A stretch of 64,000 nucleotides of DNA from positions 28,940 through 92,939 of the forward strand of contig CAJMGO010000005.1 of the NCBI GenBank assembly GCA_905212975.1. Reading direction: 5' to 3'. A program made the position numbers and the translations under genes. Below are positions 49,550 to 59,437 of this stretch, piece by piece; position 1 is the first letter of the stretch; each line of letters starts with the position of its first letter. Source of the DNA: CAJMGO01 sp900557305. Lineage in GTDB: Bacteria; Bacillota_I; Bacilli_A; RF39; UBA660. The notes beneath the pieces were generated by a model. It ran no database searches, had not been told where the DNA came from, and saw only the letters and a list, made by a program, of their open reading frames with translations.

Positions 49550-51004
49550 CATAGTTGGAAATAATACAACATCTCTTATAGATTCTTGATTATAAATAAG
49601 CATCATTAATCTATCTATTCCAAAACCAAGACCAGATATAGGAGGCATACCTTGTTCCATAGCTCCCATAAATCCTTCATCCAATTCCATAGTCTCATCA
49701 TCACCTTGCATTTTTGCTTTAGCTTGATCCTCAAAATTTTGTCTTTGAATTTCTGGATTAACAAGTTCTGAATATGCCTTACATAATTCTGTACCACATG
49801 CTACAACTTGGAATACATCAATTATTCTATTATCATCATCATTTCTTCTAGCAAGAGGTATTAAAACAGCTGGGTAATTATAAATAATTGTTGGTTGAAT
49901 AATATCAGCTCTAATTTTCTTCTTATAAACAAAATCTATTATTTGACTTAATGATTTATATTCATCTAATTCACTCAAAGTAAATAACCCTTTTTCAACT
50001 ATTTTTTCTTTTAATACTTGAGGATCATCAATTTCAAGAAAATCGAAACCAAATATTTTTCTCATTTCTTCAACATAATTAATTCTATCCCAATTTTCTT
50101 TACCAAAATCTAAAACACTATCTTTGTATTCTATTTGAGTTGTACCTCTTAACTCTAAAAGTAAATTTCTTATAAAACCTTGATAAAAATTAATATTATC
50201 CTCAAAATTCCAATATGAAGCATACCACTCTATTTGAGTAAATTCTTGTAAATGTTCAGTATCCATACCTTCATTTCTAAAACATTTAGCAACTTCATAA
50301 ACTTTATCAAAACCACCAGCTATACATTGCTTTAAATAAGTTTCTGGAGCAATTCTTAAATTCATATCCATATCTAATGCATTATGATGAGTAAAAAATG
50401 GTTTTGCTGCAGCACCACATACAGCTGTTTGCATAATTGGAGTTTCTACTTGTAAGAATCCATTTTCACCTAAATATTTATGGACAAATGCATAAAATTT
50501 ACTTCTACCTAAAAATACACGTCTAGATTCTTCATTAGATATAAGATCAACATATCTTTCCCTATACTTTAATTCAGTATCACTTAATCCATGAAATTTT
50601 TCTGGAAGAGGTCTTAAAGCCTTACCTAAAAATTTAAAATCATGAACTCTTAATGTTTTTTCACCTGTTTGTGTAGTAAATATTTCTCCACTTGCTCCAA
50701 TAAAGTCTCCACCATCAAATAGTTTTTTAAAGAAATCATATTTTTCTTCACCAACCATATCAACTTTAAGTTCTAATTGTAAATCAGCTTCCAAATCTCT
50801 TATACGAATAAAACTAAGTTTACCCATTTTTCTCATAAATACAATTCTACCAGCAACAGAAACATCAGTTGTACCATCTTCTAACAATCTCGCATCTTTT
50901 AATAAATGAGTTCTTTCATATCTATCAGGATAAGGATTACATACTTTACTTATCTCTTTTAATTTATCTCTTCTTATTTGTTCTTGTTCTGTTAATTCTC
51001 TCAT
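49535..51004 (-). CDS. lysS: Lysyl-tRNA synthetase (class II)
   Basis: A 489-aa class II synthetase. An N-terminal OB-fold (VAGRIVFMRKMGKLSFIRIR) precedes the catalytic core with motif 1 (GFLQVETPIMQ), motif 2 (CFRNEGMDTEHLQEFTQIEW) and motif 3 (GLGFGIDRLMMLI). It charges tRNA-Lys. Length is as expected. No T-box leader is seen upstream, unlike for tyrS. The gene stands 53 bp after metG and may share its transcript. Confidence 0.96.
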   Translation of the reverse strand: MRELTEQEQIRRDKLKEISKVCNPYPDRYERTHLLKDARLLEDGTTDVSVAGRIVFMRKMGKLSFIRIRDLEADLQLELKVDMVGEEKYDFFKKLFDGGDFIGASGEIFTTQTGEKTLRVHDFKFLGKALRPLPEKFHGLSDTELKYRERYVDLISNEESRRVFLGRSKFYAFVHKYLGENGFLQVETPIMQTAVCGAAAKPFFTHHNALDMDMNLRIAPETYLKQCIAGGFDKVYEVAKCFRNEGMDTEHLQEFTQIEWYASYWNFEDNINFYQGFIRNLLLELRGTTQIEYKDSVLDFGKENWDRINYVEEMRKIFGFDFLEIDDPQVLKEKIVEKGLFTLSELDEYKSLSQIIDFVYKKKIRADIIQPTIIYNYPAVLIPLARRNDDDNRIIDVFQVVACGTELCKAYSELVNPEIQRQNFEDQAKAKMQGDDETMELDEGFMGAMEQGMPPISGLGFGIDRLMMLIYNQESIRDVVLFPTMKKKD

Positions 51005-51056
51005 AAAACACCTCTTTTTCTTAACAAATTATAACAACTATTTTACTATTTATCAA

Positions 51057-52625
51057 TTATTTCATTCCATTTTTTATATATTCAATTTCTTCTTCAGCAT
51101 TTAATCTTAAGAATAATGGTTCTCCTTTTTCAATAACCTTTATACCAGATAAATCTTTCATTTCATATAAACTATCCCAAGATTGATCATTATCAAGTCC
51201 AAGTTGACGTAACATATTACTTGATGAATGAATTAGTATTGGTTTAAGTAGTATAGCAATTTTTCTTAAATTTTCTGATAAGTGATACATAACAGATTTA
51301 AGTTCTTCTGTTTTTTCTTCCTTAGCTAAAGTCCAAGGAGCTGTATCATCTATATATTTATTTGTAGCAGAAATAATATTCCATACATTATTTAAAGCGC
51401 TAGGTAAAAATAATTTATCCATATTTTCTTCAAAATTCTTAATTTCATCATTTGTTAATTTTTCAAGATTATTATCAAATTCGTTATTATTTTTCTTATA
51501 TTCTGGTATAATTCCATCAAAATATTTATTTATCATAGCTATAGTTCTATTAAGTAAATTTCCTAAATCATTACATAAATCAAAATTAAATCTATCAATA
51601 AATTCTTCTGGTGTGAATAATCCATCTTGACCAACAGGAAGTTCTTTTAATAGATAATATCTTGTTGCATCTACTCCATATCTATCTATTAATAATTCAG
51701 GATAAACGACATTACCCTTAGATTTACTCATTTTTCCATCTTTCATTAAAATCCATCCATGAGCAAAGATTTTTTTAGGAAGTGGTAAATCAAGTGCCAT
51801 TAAGAATATAGGCCAATATATAGCATGAAATCTTATTATATCTTTACCAACTAAGTGACAATCTGCTGGCCAATATTTTTTAAATAATGTTTCATCATCA
51901 GATAAGTAACCAAGTGAAGTTATATAATTTGTAAGTGCATCAAGCCATACATATACAACATGTTTTGGATCTTTTTTTACCTTTATACCCCAATCAAAAG
52001 AAGTACGAGAAACACATAAATCTTCAAGTCCTGGTTTAATAAAATTGTTTAGTATTTCATTTTTTCTATATTCAGGAACTAGAAAATCAGGATTTTCATC
52101 ATAGAATTTAATAAGTCTATCAACATATTTTTTCATATTAAAGAAGTAAGCTTCTTCTTTCATCGTTTTTACTTCTCTACCACAATCTGGACATTTTCCA
52201 TCTATTAATTGTGATTGAGTAAAGAAAGTTTCACAAGGTATACAATAAAGTCCAGAATATTCTCCCTTGTAAATATCCCCTTTTTCCATAAAATAATCAA
52301 ATATTTTTTGTACTGCTTCTTCATGATTAGGATCAGTTGTTCTAACAAAATAATCATAATCTATATCAAGTTTTTTCCATAATTCTTTTGCTTGCTTAGC
52401 AATTCCATCAACATATTCTTTTGGATTCATATTGTTTTTTTGCGCTACATCCTGAATTTTTTGACCATGTTCATCCATTCCTGTTTGAAATCTAACATCA
52501 TATCCTCTTAATTTTTTATAACGTGCAATTGTATCTCCAAGCACTGTAGTATAAGCTGTTCCTATATGAAATTTACCACTTGGATAATAAATTGGAGTTG
52601 TAATATAATATGTTTTCTTTTCCAT
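51057..52625 (-). CDS. metG: Methionyl-tRNA synthetase
   Basis: A 522-aa class I synthetase. HIGH appears as FHIGTAYTTV, the KMSKS loop is DGKMSKSKGNVV, and a zinc-finger insertion with four Cys (YCIPCETFF, GKCPDCGREV) is present. The C-terminal tRNA-binding (EMAP/Csa-type) domain found in many MetRS is absent. It charges both initiator and elongator tRNA-Met, the latter being encoded at 20.5 kb. Start ATG with AGGAGA; 12 bp after tyrS. Confidence 0.96.
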   Translation of the reverse strand: MEKKTYYITTPIYYPSGKFHIGTAYTTVLGDTIARYKKLRGYDVRFQTGMDEHGQKIQDVAQKNNMNPKEYVDGIAKQAKELWKKLDIDYDYFVRTTDPNHEEAVQKIFDYFMEKGDIYKGEYSGLYCIPCETFFTQSQLIDGKCPDCGREVKTMKEEAYFFNMKKYVDRLIKFYDENPDFLVPEYRKNEILNNFIKPGLEDLCVSRTSFDWGIKVKKDPKHVVYVWLDALTNYITSLGYLSDDETLFKKYWPADCHLVGKDIIRFHAIYWPIFLMALDLPLPKKIFAHGWILMKDGKMSKSKGNVVYPELLIDRYGVDATRYYLLKELPVGQDGLFTPEEFIDRFNFDLCNDLGNLLNRTIAMINKYFDGIIPEYKKNNNEFDNNLEKLTNDEIKNFEENMDKLFLPSALNNVWNIISATNKYIDDTAPWTLAKEEKTEELKSVMYHLSENLRKIAILLKPILIHSSSNMLRQLGLDNDQSWDSLYEMKDLSGIKVIEKGEPLFLRLNAEEEIEYIKNGMK

Positions 52626-52636
52626 AAAAATCTCCT

Positions 52637-53833
52637 TTACTTTATATTAATTTTAATAAATACTTTTTTACCTTTTCCAACAATAATAGATCCATTATTA
52701 ATCATATTATCATCTACCATTTTATTAGGATCAAGAACTTTTTCTCTATTTATACTAATTCCTCCTTGAGTAATAAGTCTTCTTGCTTCTGACTTAGAAG
52801 GTGCAAGTTCTATATCGACAAGTAAATCCATTATATTTCTATCCTTTTTTTCTATATCAAGACTCGGCATATTAATATCTATACCACCTTTTTTAAATAC
52901 TTCTTCAGTTATACGTTTAGCATTATCGGCTTCTTCTTTACCATGTAAAAATTTAACTACTTCATATGCTAAAGTATGACCTGCAATTCTTTTTTCAGGT
53001 GCTTCATTATTTATTTTTTCAATATTTTCAATTTCTTCACGACTTAAAAATGTAAATATTTTTAAATAGTCAATTACTTTTGAATCATCACTATTTAATA
53101 AATATTGATATATTTCATATGGTGATGTTTTGGTTTTATCAAGCCATAGAGCATTACCTTCACTTTTACCAAATTTTTTACCATTTTTATCAGTAACAAG
53201 AGGCATAGTAAATGCATATACTTCATCTCCTGTTTTCTTTCTAATTAAATCAACACCTGCAGTAATATTTCCCCATTGATCTGATCCTGCAACTTGCATA
53301 CTTACATTTTTCTCTTTATGTAGGTGTAAAAAATCTAAAGCCTGCATAATCATATAAGAAAATTCAGTATAAGTTATACCAGAAGAAAGTCTTCTTCTAA
53401 TTATATCTTTATCAAGCATATAATTTATATTAAAAAATTTACCATAATCTCTTAAGAAATCAATAAAATTAATATCTTTAGACCAATCATAATTATTAAC
53501 AACTTCAAATTCAAATAATTCTTTTACTTGTTTTGTTAAACATTTTATATTATGCTCAACTTCTTCAATTGTTTTCATTTCACGCTCAGATGTAGGACGT
53601 GGGTCTCCAATTCTTCCCGTTGCACCACCTATTAGTAAAATAGGTTTATGCCCTGCTGCAGCAAGTCTAGTTGAAATTAAAAAACTAGATAAATGTCCTA
53701 AATGTAGACTATCTGCAGTTGGGTCAGTTCCAATATAAAAAGTTATTTTTTCATTGTTTAATTTTTCTTCAATTTTAGGATCTGTAACATCTTTTATTAA
53801 ACCTCTCCATTTTAAATCTTCATATAAAGTCAT
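52637..53833 (-). CDS. tyrS: Tyrosyl-tRNA synthetase
   Basis: A 398-aa class I synthetase. The N-terminus is TLYEDLKWRGLIKDVTDP, HIGH is LHLGHLSSF, KMSKS is replaced by KFGKSEGN as usual for TyrRS, and a C-terminal S4 domain (LAPSKSEARRLITQGGISIN) follows. The start is 53833 after AAGGAGTGAT; the extra 12 upstream codons lie in the leader and are rejected. It is controlled by the T-box at 53850-54045. Confidence 0.96.
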   Translation of the reverse strand: MTLYEDLKWRGLIKDVTDPKIEEKLNNEKITFYIGTDPTADSLHLGHLSSFLISTRLAAAGHKPILLIGGATGRIGDPRPTSEREMKTIEEVEHNIKCLTKQVKELFEFEVVNNYDWSKDINFIDFLRDYGKFFNINYMLDKDIIRRRLSSGITYTEFSYMIMQALDFLHLHKEKNVSMQVAGSDQWGNITAGVDLIRKKTGDEVYAFTMPLVTDKNGKKFGKSEGNALWLDKTKTSPYEIYQYLLNSDDSKVIDYLKIFTFLSREEIENIEKINNEAPEKRIAGHTLAYEVVKFLHGKEEADNAKRITEEVFKKGGIDINMPSLDIEKKDRNIMDLLVDIELAPSKSEARRLITQGGISINREKVLDPNKMVDDNMINNGSIIVGKGKKVFIKINIK

Positions 53834-53849
53834 ATAATCACTCCTTTTT

Positions 53850-54045
53850 AATAAAAAAACGACAAACAACCCACTTATAAGGGCGAATGTCGCGGTACCA
53901 CCTTAAATTATACTTTATTACTATAACGCGTTACCGATTAAATTCATGATGTGTATATTCATTTAAAGGAAACATTAACTTTCACCAACCGTTAATTCTC
54001 TTATTAGTATTTCTTTAAACTACTCTTCATCAATCAACATTTACA
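53850..54045 (-). promoter_or_regulatory. Tyrosine T-box riboswitch of tyrS
   Basis: The conserved T-box AAGGTGGTACCGCG lies at 53891-53904 (minus strand). Stem I contains the AG-bulge region and the distal GGTTGGTGAAA. The specifier region reads GAATATACACATC: the UAC at 53954-53956 and the overlapping UAU are both Tyr codons. A competing terminator (CGACA/TGTCG around an inner CCC/GGG stem, then seven T) spans 53853-53893. Uncharged tRNA-Tyr would favour read-through. Confidence 0.9.
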
Positions 54046-54051
54046 ACAAAA

Positions 54052-54080
54052 ATTATATCAAATACTTTTAAGTAAGTCAA
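54052..54080 (-). promoter_or_regulatory. Predicted promoter of the tyrS leader
   Basis: Minus-strand TTGACT, 17-bp spacer, TATAAT, ending just upstream of the T-box leader. Confidence 0.75.
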
Positions 54081-54081
54081 T

Positions 54082-54807
54082 TTACTTTGTTTTTACTTTT
54101 ATTTTTTTTGAATTTACTTGTCTTCTTTCTTCCATAATATTTAATAAACAATCAAAATTATATTCTTTATAACCATCATTGGAGTTAAAGATAATTTTTT
54201 CTAAAATTCGATTATTATACTCTCCATATTTAAGTTCTAATGAAGAATTGTTTTCATCATTACAATGACAAATAAGAGAAAAATCATATTTATCAGTATA
54301 AAAATCTTCATATTTATCTAAAGAATGGACATATACACTACCATTTTTAATTCCTAAATTTTTTATTATTTCTAACAATCTTTTTTCATAAGTCTCATCG
54401 TTAAAGAAAAATCTTTTTAAATATTTTTTTGTTTTTCTATTTTCATAAAAAAACTTTTTATTTTTAAATTCAATTGGTTTATTTTCTAATTCTAATGGTT
54501 TTATTTCACCTTTAGAATAAGAGTAACTACTAATATTATTTTCGTTATATACAGTTATAAAGTTTTTATGTACACTGTCATCAAATAAATCACCTTTGAA
54601 TATTATTTTTTTATCTCCTATATCACAATTGAAAATATAATATATATTTCCAAAAAAATTTGTAGTATCTAAATCATGTAAAAAAACAACATCGCAATCA
54701 ATACCAATTTTATTTAATATATCAAATAAGTTTTCTTTTTTCCCTTTGAAAAATAAATTTAAATAAAATTCTATTTTTTCATTACTATAAAGTATTTCTT
54801 TTTCCAT
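54082..54807 (-). CDS. Hypothetical protein with internal duplication
   Basis: A 241-aa soluble protein of unknown family. It seems to be two copies of one module of about 100 residues: ILNKIGIDCDVVFLHDLDTT in the first half and IIKNLGIKNGSVYVHSLDKY in the second, each followed by an aromatic strand (IYYIFNCDIG against FSLICHCND) and a tail rich in Asn, Asp and Lys. There is no signal or TM segment. A Lys-rich end (KKIKVKTK) closes it. It precedes the tyrS promoter and follows the YcxB-like gene. Start has AGGAGG. Confidence 0.55.
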   Translation of the reverse strand: MEKEILYSNEKIEFYLNLFFKGKKENLFDILNKIGIDCDVVFLHDLDTTNFFGNIYYIFNCDIGDKKIIFKGDLFDDSVHKNFITVYNENNISSYSYSKGEIKPLELENKPIEFKNKKFFYENRKTKKYLKRFFFNDETYEKRLLEIIKNLGIKNGSVYVHSLDKYEDFYTDKYDFSLICHCNDENNSSLELKYGEYNNRILEKIIFNSNDGYKEYNFDCLLNIMEERRQVNSKKIKVKTK

Positions 54808-54821
54808 ATTTCATACCTCCT

Positions 54822-55292
54822 CTAATAATTTTTCTTTAAATAATTATTAAGTTTTATATAATCAGAGTTTTTAATAATTTTTTTTATAAAATATATATAA
54901 TATTTATTATTTATTTTAAGCATTATACCATATTTTCTATATATTATTTTTTTAATATTTTCTTTTTTAATATCAAATATTTCAACATTATCTATAGATT
55001 GTTTGATATTATTTTCATCTATTTTTACATCATAATTACCTAAAAAAGATTTATTCTTTTTTATGGTAATTATTCTAAATACTTTCTTTACCAATGAAAT
55101 TATTAGATAAAGTACTATAATTGATACAACATAATATATCAATAAACTCTTAAAATTAATCTTCATAATATAAAATGTTATATAAAAATATATAAGTGAA
55201 TATAGTATTAAATATACCGAATCATATCTACTTTGAATTATACTTAAAAATTCATTATAATTTTTTTTATCTAAATTAAATTTAAATTTCAT
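54822..55292 (-). CDS. YcxB-like membrane protein
   Basis: A 156-aa protein with two TM helices (about 25-45 and 50-70) and a C-terminal cytoplasmic domain with the pattern of YcxB-like proteins: IDENNIKQSIDNVEIFDIKK, IIYRKYGIMLKINNKYYIYF. Function of this family is unknown. The start at 55292 has an AGGTGGT site; the upstream ATG lies in it. It is 10 bp after uvrA, likely on the same transcript. The family call is moderate. Confidence 0.6.
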   Translation of the reverse strand: MKFKFNLDKKNYNEFLSIIQSRYDSVYLILYSLIYFYITFYIMKINFKSLLIYYVVSIIVLYLIISLVKKVFRIITIKKNKSFLGNYDVKIDENNIKQSIDNVEIFDIKKENIKKIIYRKYGIMLKINNKYYIYFIKKIIKNSDYIKLNNYLKKNY

Positions 55293-55301
55293 AAATACCA
55301 C

Positions 55302-58112
55302 CTATAAATATTCCTTTAAAAATTGACCTGTATAGCTTTCTTTTACTTTAGAAACTTCTTCTGGTGTACCAGTTGCGACAATACGTCCACCACCATCTCC
55401 ACCTTCTGGTCCTAAATCAATTATATAGTCAGCTACTTTAATCATATCTAAATTGTGTTCTATAACAACAACAGTATCACCATTATCAACGATTCTTTCA
55501 AGAATAGCAATTAATTTCTTTATATCATCAGAATGAAGCCCAGTTGTTGGTTCATCAAGTATAAATAAACTTTTTCCAGTTGGCTTTTTTTGTAACTCCT
55601 TAGCAAGTTTTACACGAGCAGCTTCACCACCAGATAGTGTTGGAGCACTTTGACCTAATTTGATATATGACAATCCTACATCCATAAGCATTTGTAATTT
55701 ATTTCTAACTTTAGGAAAATTTTCAAAGAATTCATATGCTTCTTCTACACGCATTTCAAGTACATCATATATACTTTTACCTTTAAATTTTACCTGTAAA
55801 GTTTCTTTATTATATCTTGTACCACCACATACTTCACATGGAACATAAACATCTGGTAAGAAATGCATTTCTATTTTTTTAACGCCATCTCCCCAGCAAG
55901 CTTCACATCTTCCACCTTTAACATTAAATGAAAATCTACTTTTATCATATCCTCGTATTTTTGCTTCTTTTGTTTCTGTAAAGACATCTCTAATATCATC
56001 AAATACTCCAGTATATGTTGCAGGATTACTTCTTGGAGTTCTTCCAATTGGTGCTTGAGATATATCTATTACCTTATCAATATTATCTAATCCTTTTATT
56101 TCTTTATAACGACCAGGTTTAAGTTTTACTTTATATAAATTAGAATATACTGCTTTATATAAAATTTCATTAATAAGAGTTGATTTACCACTTCCAGATA
56201 CACCTGTTATACATGTAAATGTTCCAAGAGGTATTTTAACATTTATATTTTTTAGGTTATTTTCACTTGCACCTTTTATTTCTAAATATTTTTTATTACC
56301 TTTTCTTCTTGTTTCAGGAACATCTATTTTTAATTTTCCTGTTAAATATTTTCCTGTTAAACTTTCTTCACAATTCATTACCTCTTCTGGAGTTCCAGCA
56401 GCAACAACGCATCCACCATGAAGCCCTGCTCCAGGTCCAATATCAACCAAATAATCAGCTGCTTTCATTGTATCTGTATCATGTTCTACAACTATTAAAG
56501 TATTACCTAAATCTCTCATTTCAAGCATAGATTTTATAAGCCTATTATTATCTCTTTGATGAAGACCAATTGATGGTTCATCAAGTACATATAAAACACC
56601 TGTAAGCCTTGAACCAATTTGAGTTGCTAATCTAATTCTTTGAGCCTCACCACCAGATAATGTTCCAGCACTTCTAGATAGTGTTAAATAATCAAGCCCA
56701 ACATTTATTAAAAATTCTAATCTCGATTTAATTTCTTTTAAAATTAAATTTGCTATCTCAGTTTCAGATTTTGAAAGTTTTAATGATATTACAAATTGAT
56801 ATAAATCTTTAATACTAAGACATGTAACTTCATAAATATTTTTTCCACCAACTTTAACGCTTAGTACTTCATCTGATAATCTTGAACCATGACATGAATT
56901 GCATGGAAGCTCTGTCATAAAACCTTCAATCCAATCTCTTATCCATCCACTTTTTGTCTCAATATATCTTCTTTCAAGATTATTAATTATACCTTCATAA
57001 AAATCTTTAGATGTACGTGTATTTCCATTTTTTGATGTATAATTAAATTCAAGAATATCAGGAGTACCATATAAAAGAATATTTAATTTTTCTTTGTCCA
57101 TATTTTTTATAGGTGTATCCATATCAATATCATAATATTTACAAACAGTATCAATTTGAGTATATATTGTATTACCAACATCATTTAAATTAATTGCTTT
57201 AATTGCACCTTCTCTTAAAGACTTAGTTTTATCTGGAATAACCAAATCTTCATCTACTTTCATCTTTATTCCAAGACCTTTGCAAATAGGACAAGAACCA
57301 TATGGAGCATTAAAAGAAAACATTCTTGGTTCAAGCTCAGGTATAGAAAAATCACAAAGAGGACATGCGTATTTTTCACTCATAACAATTTCTTTTGAAC
57401 CTATTACATCAATAACAACTTTACCATTTGACATTTTAGAAGCTAGTTCAATTGCTTCATATAATCTACTTCTAATATCTTCTTTCATTATAAGTCTATC
57501 AATGATTACATCAATATTATGTTTTTTATTTTTTTCAAGTTTTATTTCATCAGTTAACTCAAAATCTTCATTATCAATTCTTACTCTAGAATAACCATCT
57601 TTAATTAAATCATTAAATAAATCACTATGTGTTCCTTTTTCACCATGTACTATGGGACTTAATACTCTAATCTTTGTACCAATTTCTAATTTAAGTATTT
57701 GGTTTGTCATTTCTTCAATACTTTGACTAGTAATTGGAATATTATGAATAGGACATATAGGTGTTCCAATACGCGCAAATAAAAGTCTAAGATAATCATA
57801 TATCTCAGTAACAGTTCCAACAGTACTACGAGGATTCTTACTAGTTGTTTTTTGATCAATACTAATAGCAGGAGATAAACCTTCAATGCTGTCAACATCA
57901 GGCTTATCAGAGCTACCTAAAAATTGTCTTGCATACGAACTCAAACTTTCAACATATCTTCTTTGACCTTCAGCATAAATAGTATCAAAAGCAAGAGATG
58001 ACTTACCACTTCCAGATACCCCAGTCATAACAATAAGCTTATTTTTTGGAAGTGTTATATCTATATTTTTTAAATTATTTTCACGAGCTCCTTTAACAAT
58101 TATTTGATCCAT
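55302..58112 (-). CDS. uvrA: Excinuclease ABC subunit A
   Basis: A 936-aa UvrA, the damage-recognition ATPase of nucleotide excision repair. Two ABC cassettes are split by insertion domains: Walker A GVSGSGKSSLA and GVSGSGKSTL, signatures LSGGEAQRIRLA and LSGGEAARVKLA, and zinc fingers (CPLCDFSIPE, CPICKGLG, CNSCHGSR, CEACWGDG, CEVCGGTR). Length is standard. uvrB and uvrC are not in the window. Start ATG after a GGTGAAG site. Confidence 0.97.
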   Translation of the reverse strand: MDQIIVKGARENNLKNIDITLPKNKLIVMTGVSGSGKSSLAFDTIYAEGQRRYVESLSSYARQFLGSSDKPDVDSIEGLSPAISIDQKTTSKNPRSTVGTVTEIYDYLRLLFARIGTPICPIHNIPITSQSIEEMTNQILKLEIGTKIRVLSPIVHGEKGTHSDLFNDLIKDGYSRVRIDNEDFELTDEIKLEKNKKHNIDVIIDRLIMKEDIRSRLYEAIELASKMSNGKVVIDVIGSKEIVMSEKYACPLCDFSIPELEPRMFSFNAPYGSCPICKGLGIKMKVDEDLVIPDKTKSLREGAIKAINLNDVGNTIYTQIDTVCKYYDIDMDTPIKNMDKEKLNILLYGTPDILEFNYTSKNGNTRTSKDFYEGIINNLERRYIETKSGWIRDWIEGFMTELPCNSCHGSRLSDEVLSVKVGGKNIYEVTCLSIKDLYQFVISLKLSKSETEIANLILKEIKSRLEFLINVGLDYLTLSRSAGTLSGGEAQRIRLATQIGSRLTGVLYVLDEPSIGLHQRDNNRLIKSMLEMRDLGNTLIVVEHDTDTMKAADYLVDIGPGAGLHGGCVVAAGTPEEVMNCEESLTGKYLTGKLKIDVPETRRKGNKKYLEIKGASENNLKNINVKIPLGTFTCITGVSGSGKSTLINEILYKAVYSNLYKVKLKPGRYKEIKGLDNIDKVIDISQAPIGRTPRSNPATYTGVFDDIRDVFTETKEAKIRGYDKSRFSFNVKGGRCEACWGDGVKKIEMHFLPDVYVPCEVCGGTRYNKETLQVKFKGKSIYDVLEMRVEEAYEFFENFPKVRNKLQMLMDVGLSYIKLGQSAPTLSGGEAARVKLAKELQKKPTGKSLFILDEPTTGLHSDDIKKLIAILERIVDNGDTVVVIEHNLDMIKVADYIIDLGPEGGDGGGRIVATGTPEEVSKVKESYTGQFLKEYL

Positions 58113-58152
58113 AAAACTTCACCTCACGTATTAGTTATTATATCTTAAAATT

Positions 58153-58187
58153 AAAAAAAATACTATAAAAACATAGTATTTTTTTAT
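58153..58187 (-). terminator. Terminator after the rhomboid gene
   Basis: Stem AAAATACTAT/ATAGTATTTT with a short A-rich loop and T run on the minus strand. Confidence 0.75.
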
Positions 58188-58196
58188 ATTTTACAC

Positions 58197-59327
58197 TTAT
58201 CTAAAAAAGCCTAAATAAATTAAAAATAAAGTAAATATTATTGTTAAAATTAAACCATTTACTTTTTCCATGGTACTTGATTTATATTTAACACCAGCCA
58301 TCATAGATACAAGTACTCCACCTATTAATCCACCAATATGTGCTGCATTATCTACTCCATTTAACATAAATCCTAAAAATAAATTTAAAACTATAATAGG
58401 TATTATCTGCGATTTTATGGCTTGTGATAAATATACCCTATAATGATATCCAAAATATAATATAGAACCAAGAAGCCCAAAAATAGCTCCACTTGCTCCA
58501 AGTGATATAGAATTAGTTATACTAAGAGACATTAAAGAACCTATTATTCCAGATAATAAATAAATAACAATATATTTAATTTTTCCAAAAAAACTTTCTA
58601 CTTGAGGCCCTATTACATATAAACAATACATGTTACATAATAAATGAATTATACCACCATGCATAAATATACAAGATAAAAGTCTATAATATTCTCCATT
58701 TAAAATTTTAGAAGGATTTAATACCATAGAATTATAAAAACTATTAGATATTATAGATAAAACATAAAATAATATATTAATAAAAATAAGTATATAAGTA
58801 ATATAAGGCGTTTTTTTACTAAATACATCCTCTGCTTTATTAGATGTTTCGATATTTTTTTTATTAATATCCTCTGTTATTTTCATAAATAATTCCATAC
58901 CTTTTTCTTTTGAATTAATTTCATTTGTAATAGTAGGATAATTTTCAGTTATAAATGTATAATTTTTTATATCTTTTATACTCTTTAAATTAGCACAATC
59001 AATATTACTATAGCTAATATTATTCATATTAACACTATCACCTAAATTAACAAATAAACTTAAAGTATTCATTTTGAAAGAAAAAGTTTTTCTTTTTATT
59101 TTTTTTACTATTTGTTTAGTCCTAAATAAATCAGTATTAAGCTGTTCATCATTATGTATATAATTAGAAACAATTCTAACAATTTCATATTCTTCATTTA
59201 GATTTTCAAGCCAAATTTCATCTTTAGCTCCGTGCAAAATTATTGGGTTATATCCTTTTTCAGTTATAAAATAATGTAATAATTTCATAACCAGTTCATC
59301 ATTCTTAGTTACTATTATTTGATCCAT
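58197..59327 (-). CDS. Rhomboid intramembrane serine protease
   Basis: A 376-aa protein. The C-terminal 200 residues are a seven-TM rhomboid: YYRLLSCIFMHGGIIHLLCN, catalytic Ser in LGASGAIFGLLGS, and catalytic His in NAAHIGGLIGG. The N-terminal 165 residues are a soluble cytoplasmic domain without TM, as in GluP (YqgP) of Bacillus. The enzyme cleaves membrane proteins, possibly in quality control. It is followed by a terminator before uvrA. Start ATG after AAGGGAAG. Confidence 0.9.
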   Translation of the reverse strand: MDQIIVTKNDELVMKLLHYFITEKGYNPIILHGAKDEIWLENLNEEYEIVRIVSNYIHNDEQLNTDLFRTKQIVKKIKRKTFSFKMNTLSLFVNLGDSVNMNNISYSNIDCANLKSIKDIKNYTFITENYPTITNEINSKEKGMELFMKITEDINKKNIETSNKAEDVFSKKTPYITYILIFINILFYVLSIISNSFYNSMVLNPSKILNGEYYRLLSCIFMHGGIIHLLCNMYCLYVIGPQVESFFGKIKYIVIYLLSGIIGSLMSLSITNSISLGASGAIFGLLGSILYFGYHYRVYLSQAIKSQIIPIIVLNLFLGFMLNGVDNAAHIGGLIGGVLVSMMAGVKYKSSTMEKVNGLILTIIFTLFLIYLGFFR

Positions 59328-59410
59328 AATTATGCTTCCCTTCGGTATATAATTATACTAAATTTCAAGAAATAAGTAAAGAGGAGGATATTAATGAAAA
59401 AACAATAAAA

Positions 59411-59437
59411 CAAAAAAAGCTTTTAAAGCTTTTTTAC
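59411..59437 (-). terminator. Terminator of the ABC exporter operon
   Basis: Stem AAAAAGCTT/AAGCTTTTT with a 3-nt loop and T run, across the stop codon. Confidence 0.75.

Noticed and set aside
49615..49797. 60-aa minus-strand ORF inside lysS
   Set aside because: Out-of-frame shadow of lysS on the same strand, no start signal.
57707..57898. 63-aa minus-strand ORF inside uvrA
   Set aside because: Out-of-frame shadow of uvrA with a Leu-rich composition and no ribosome site.
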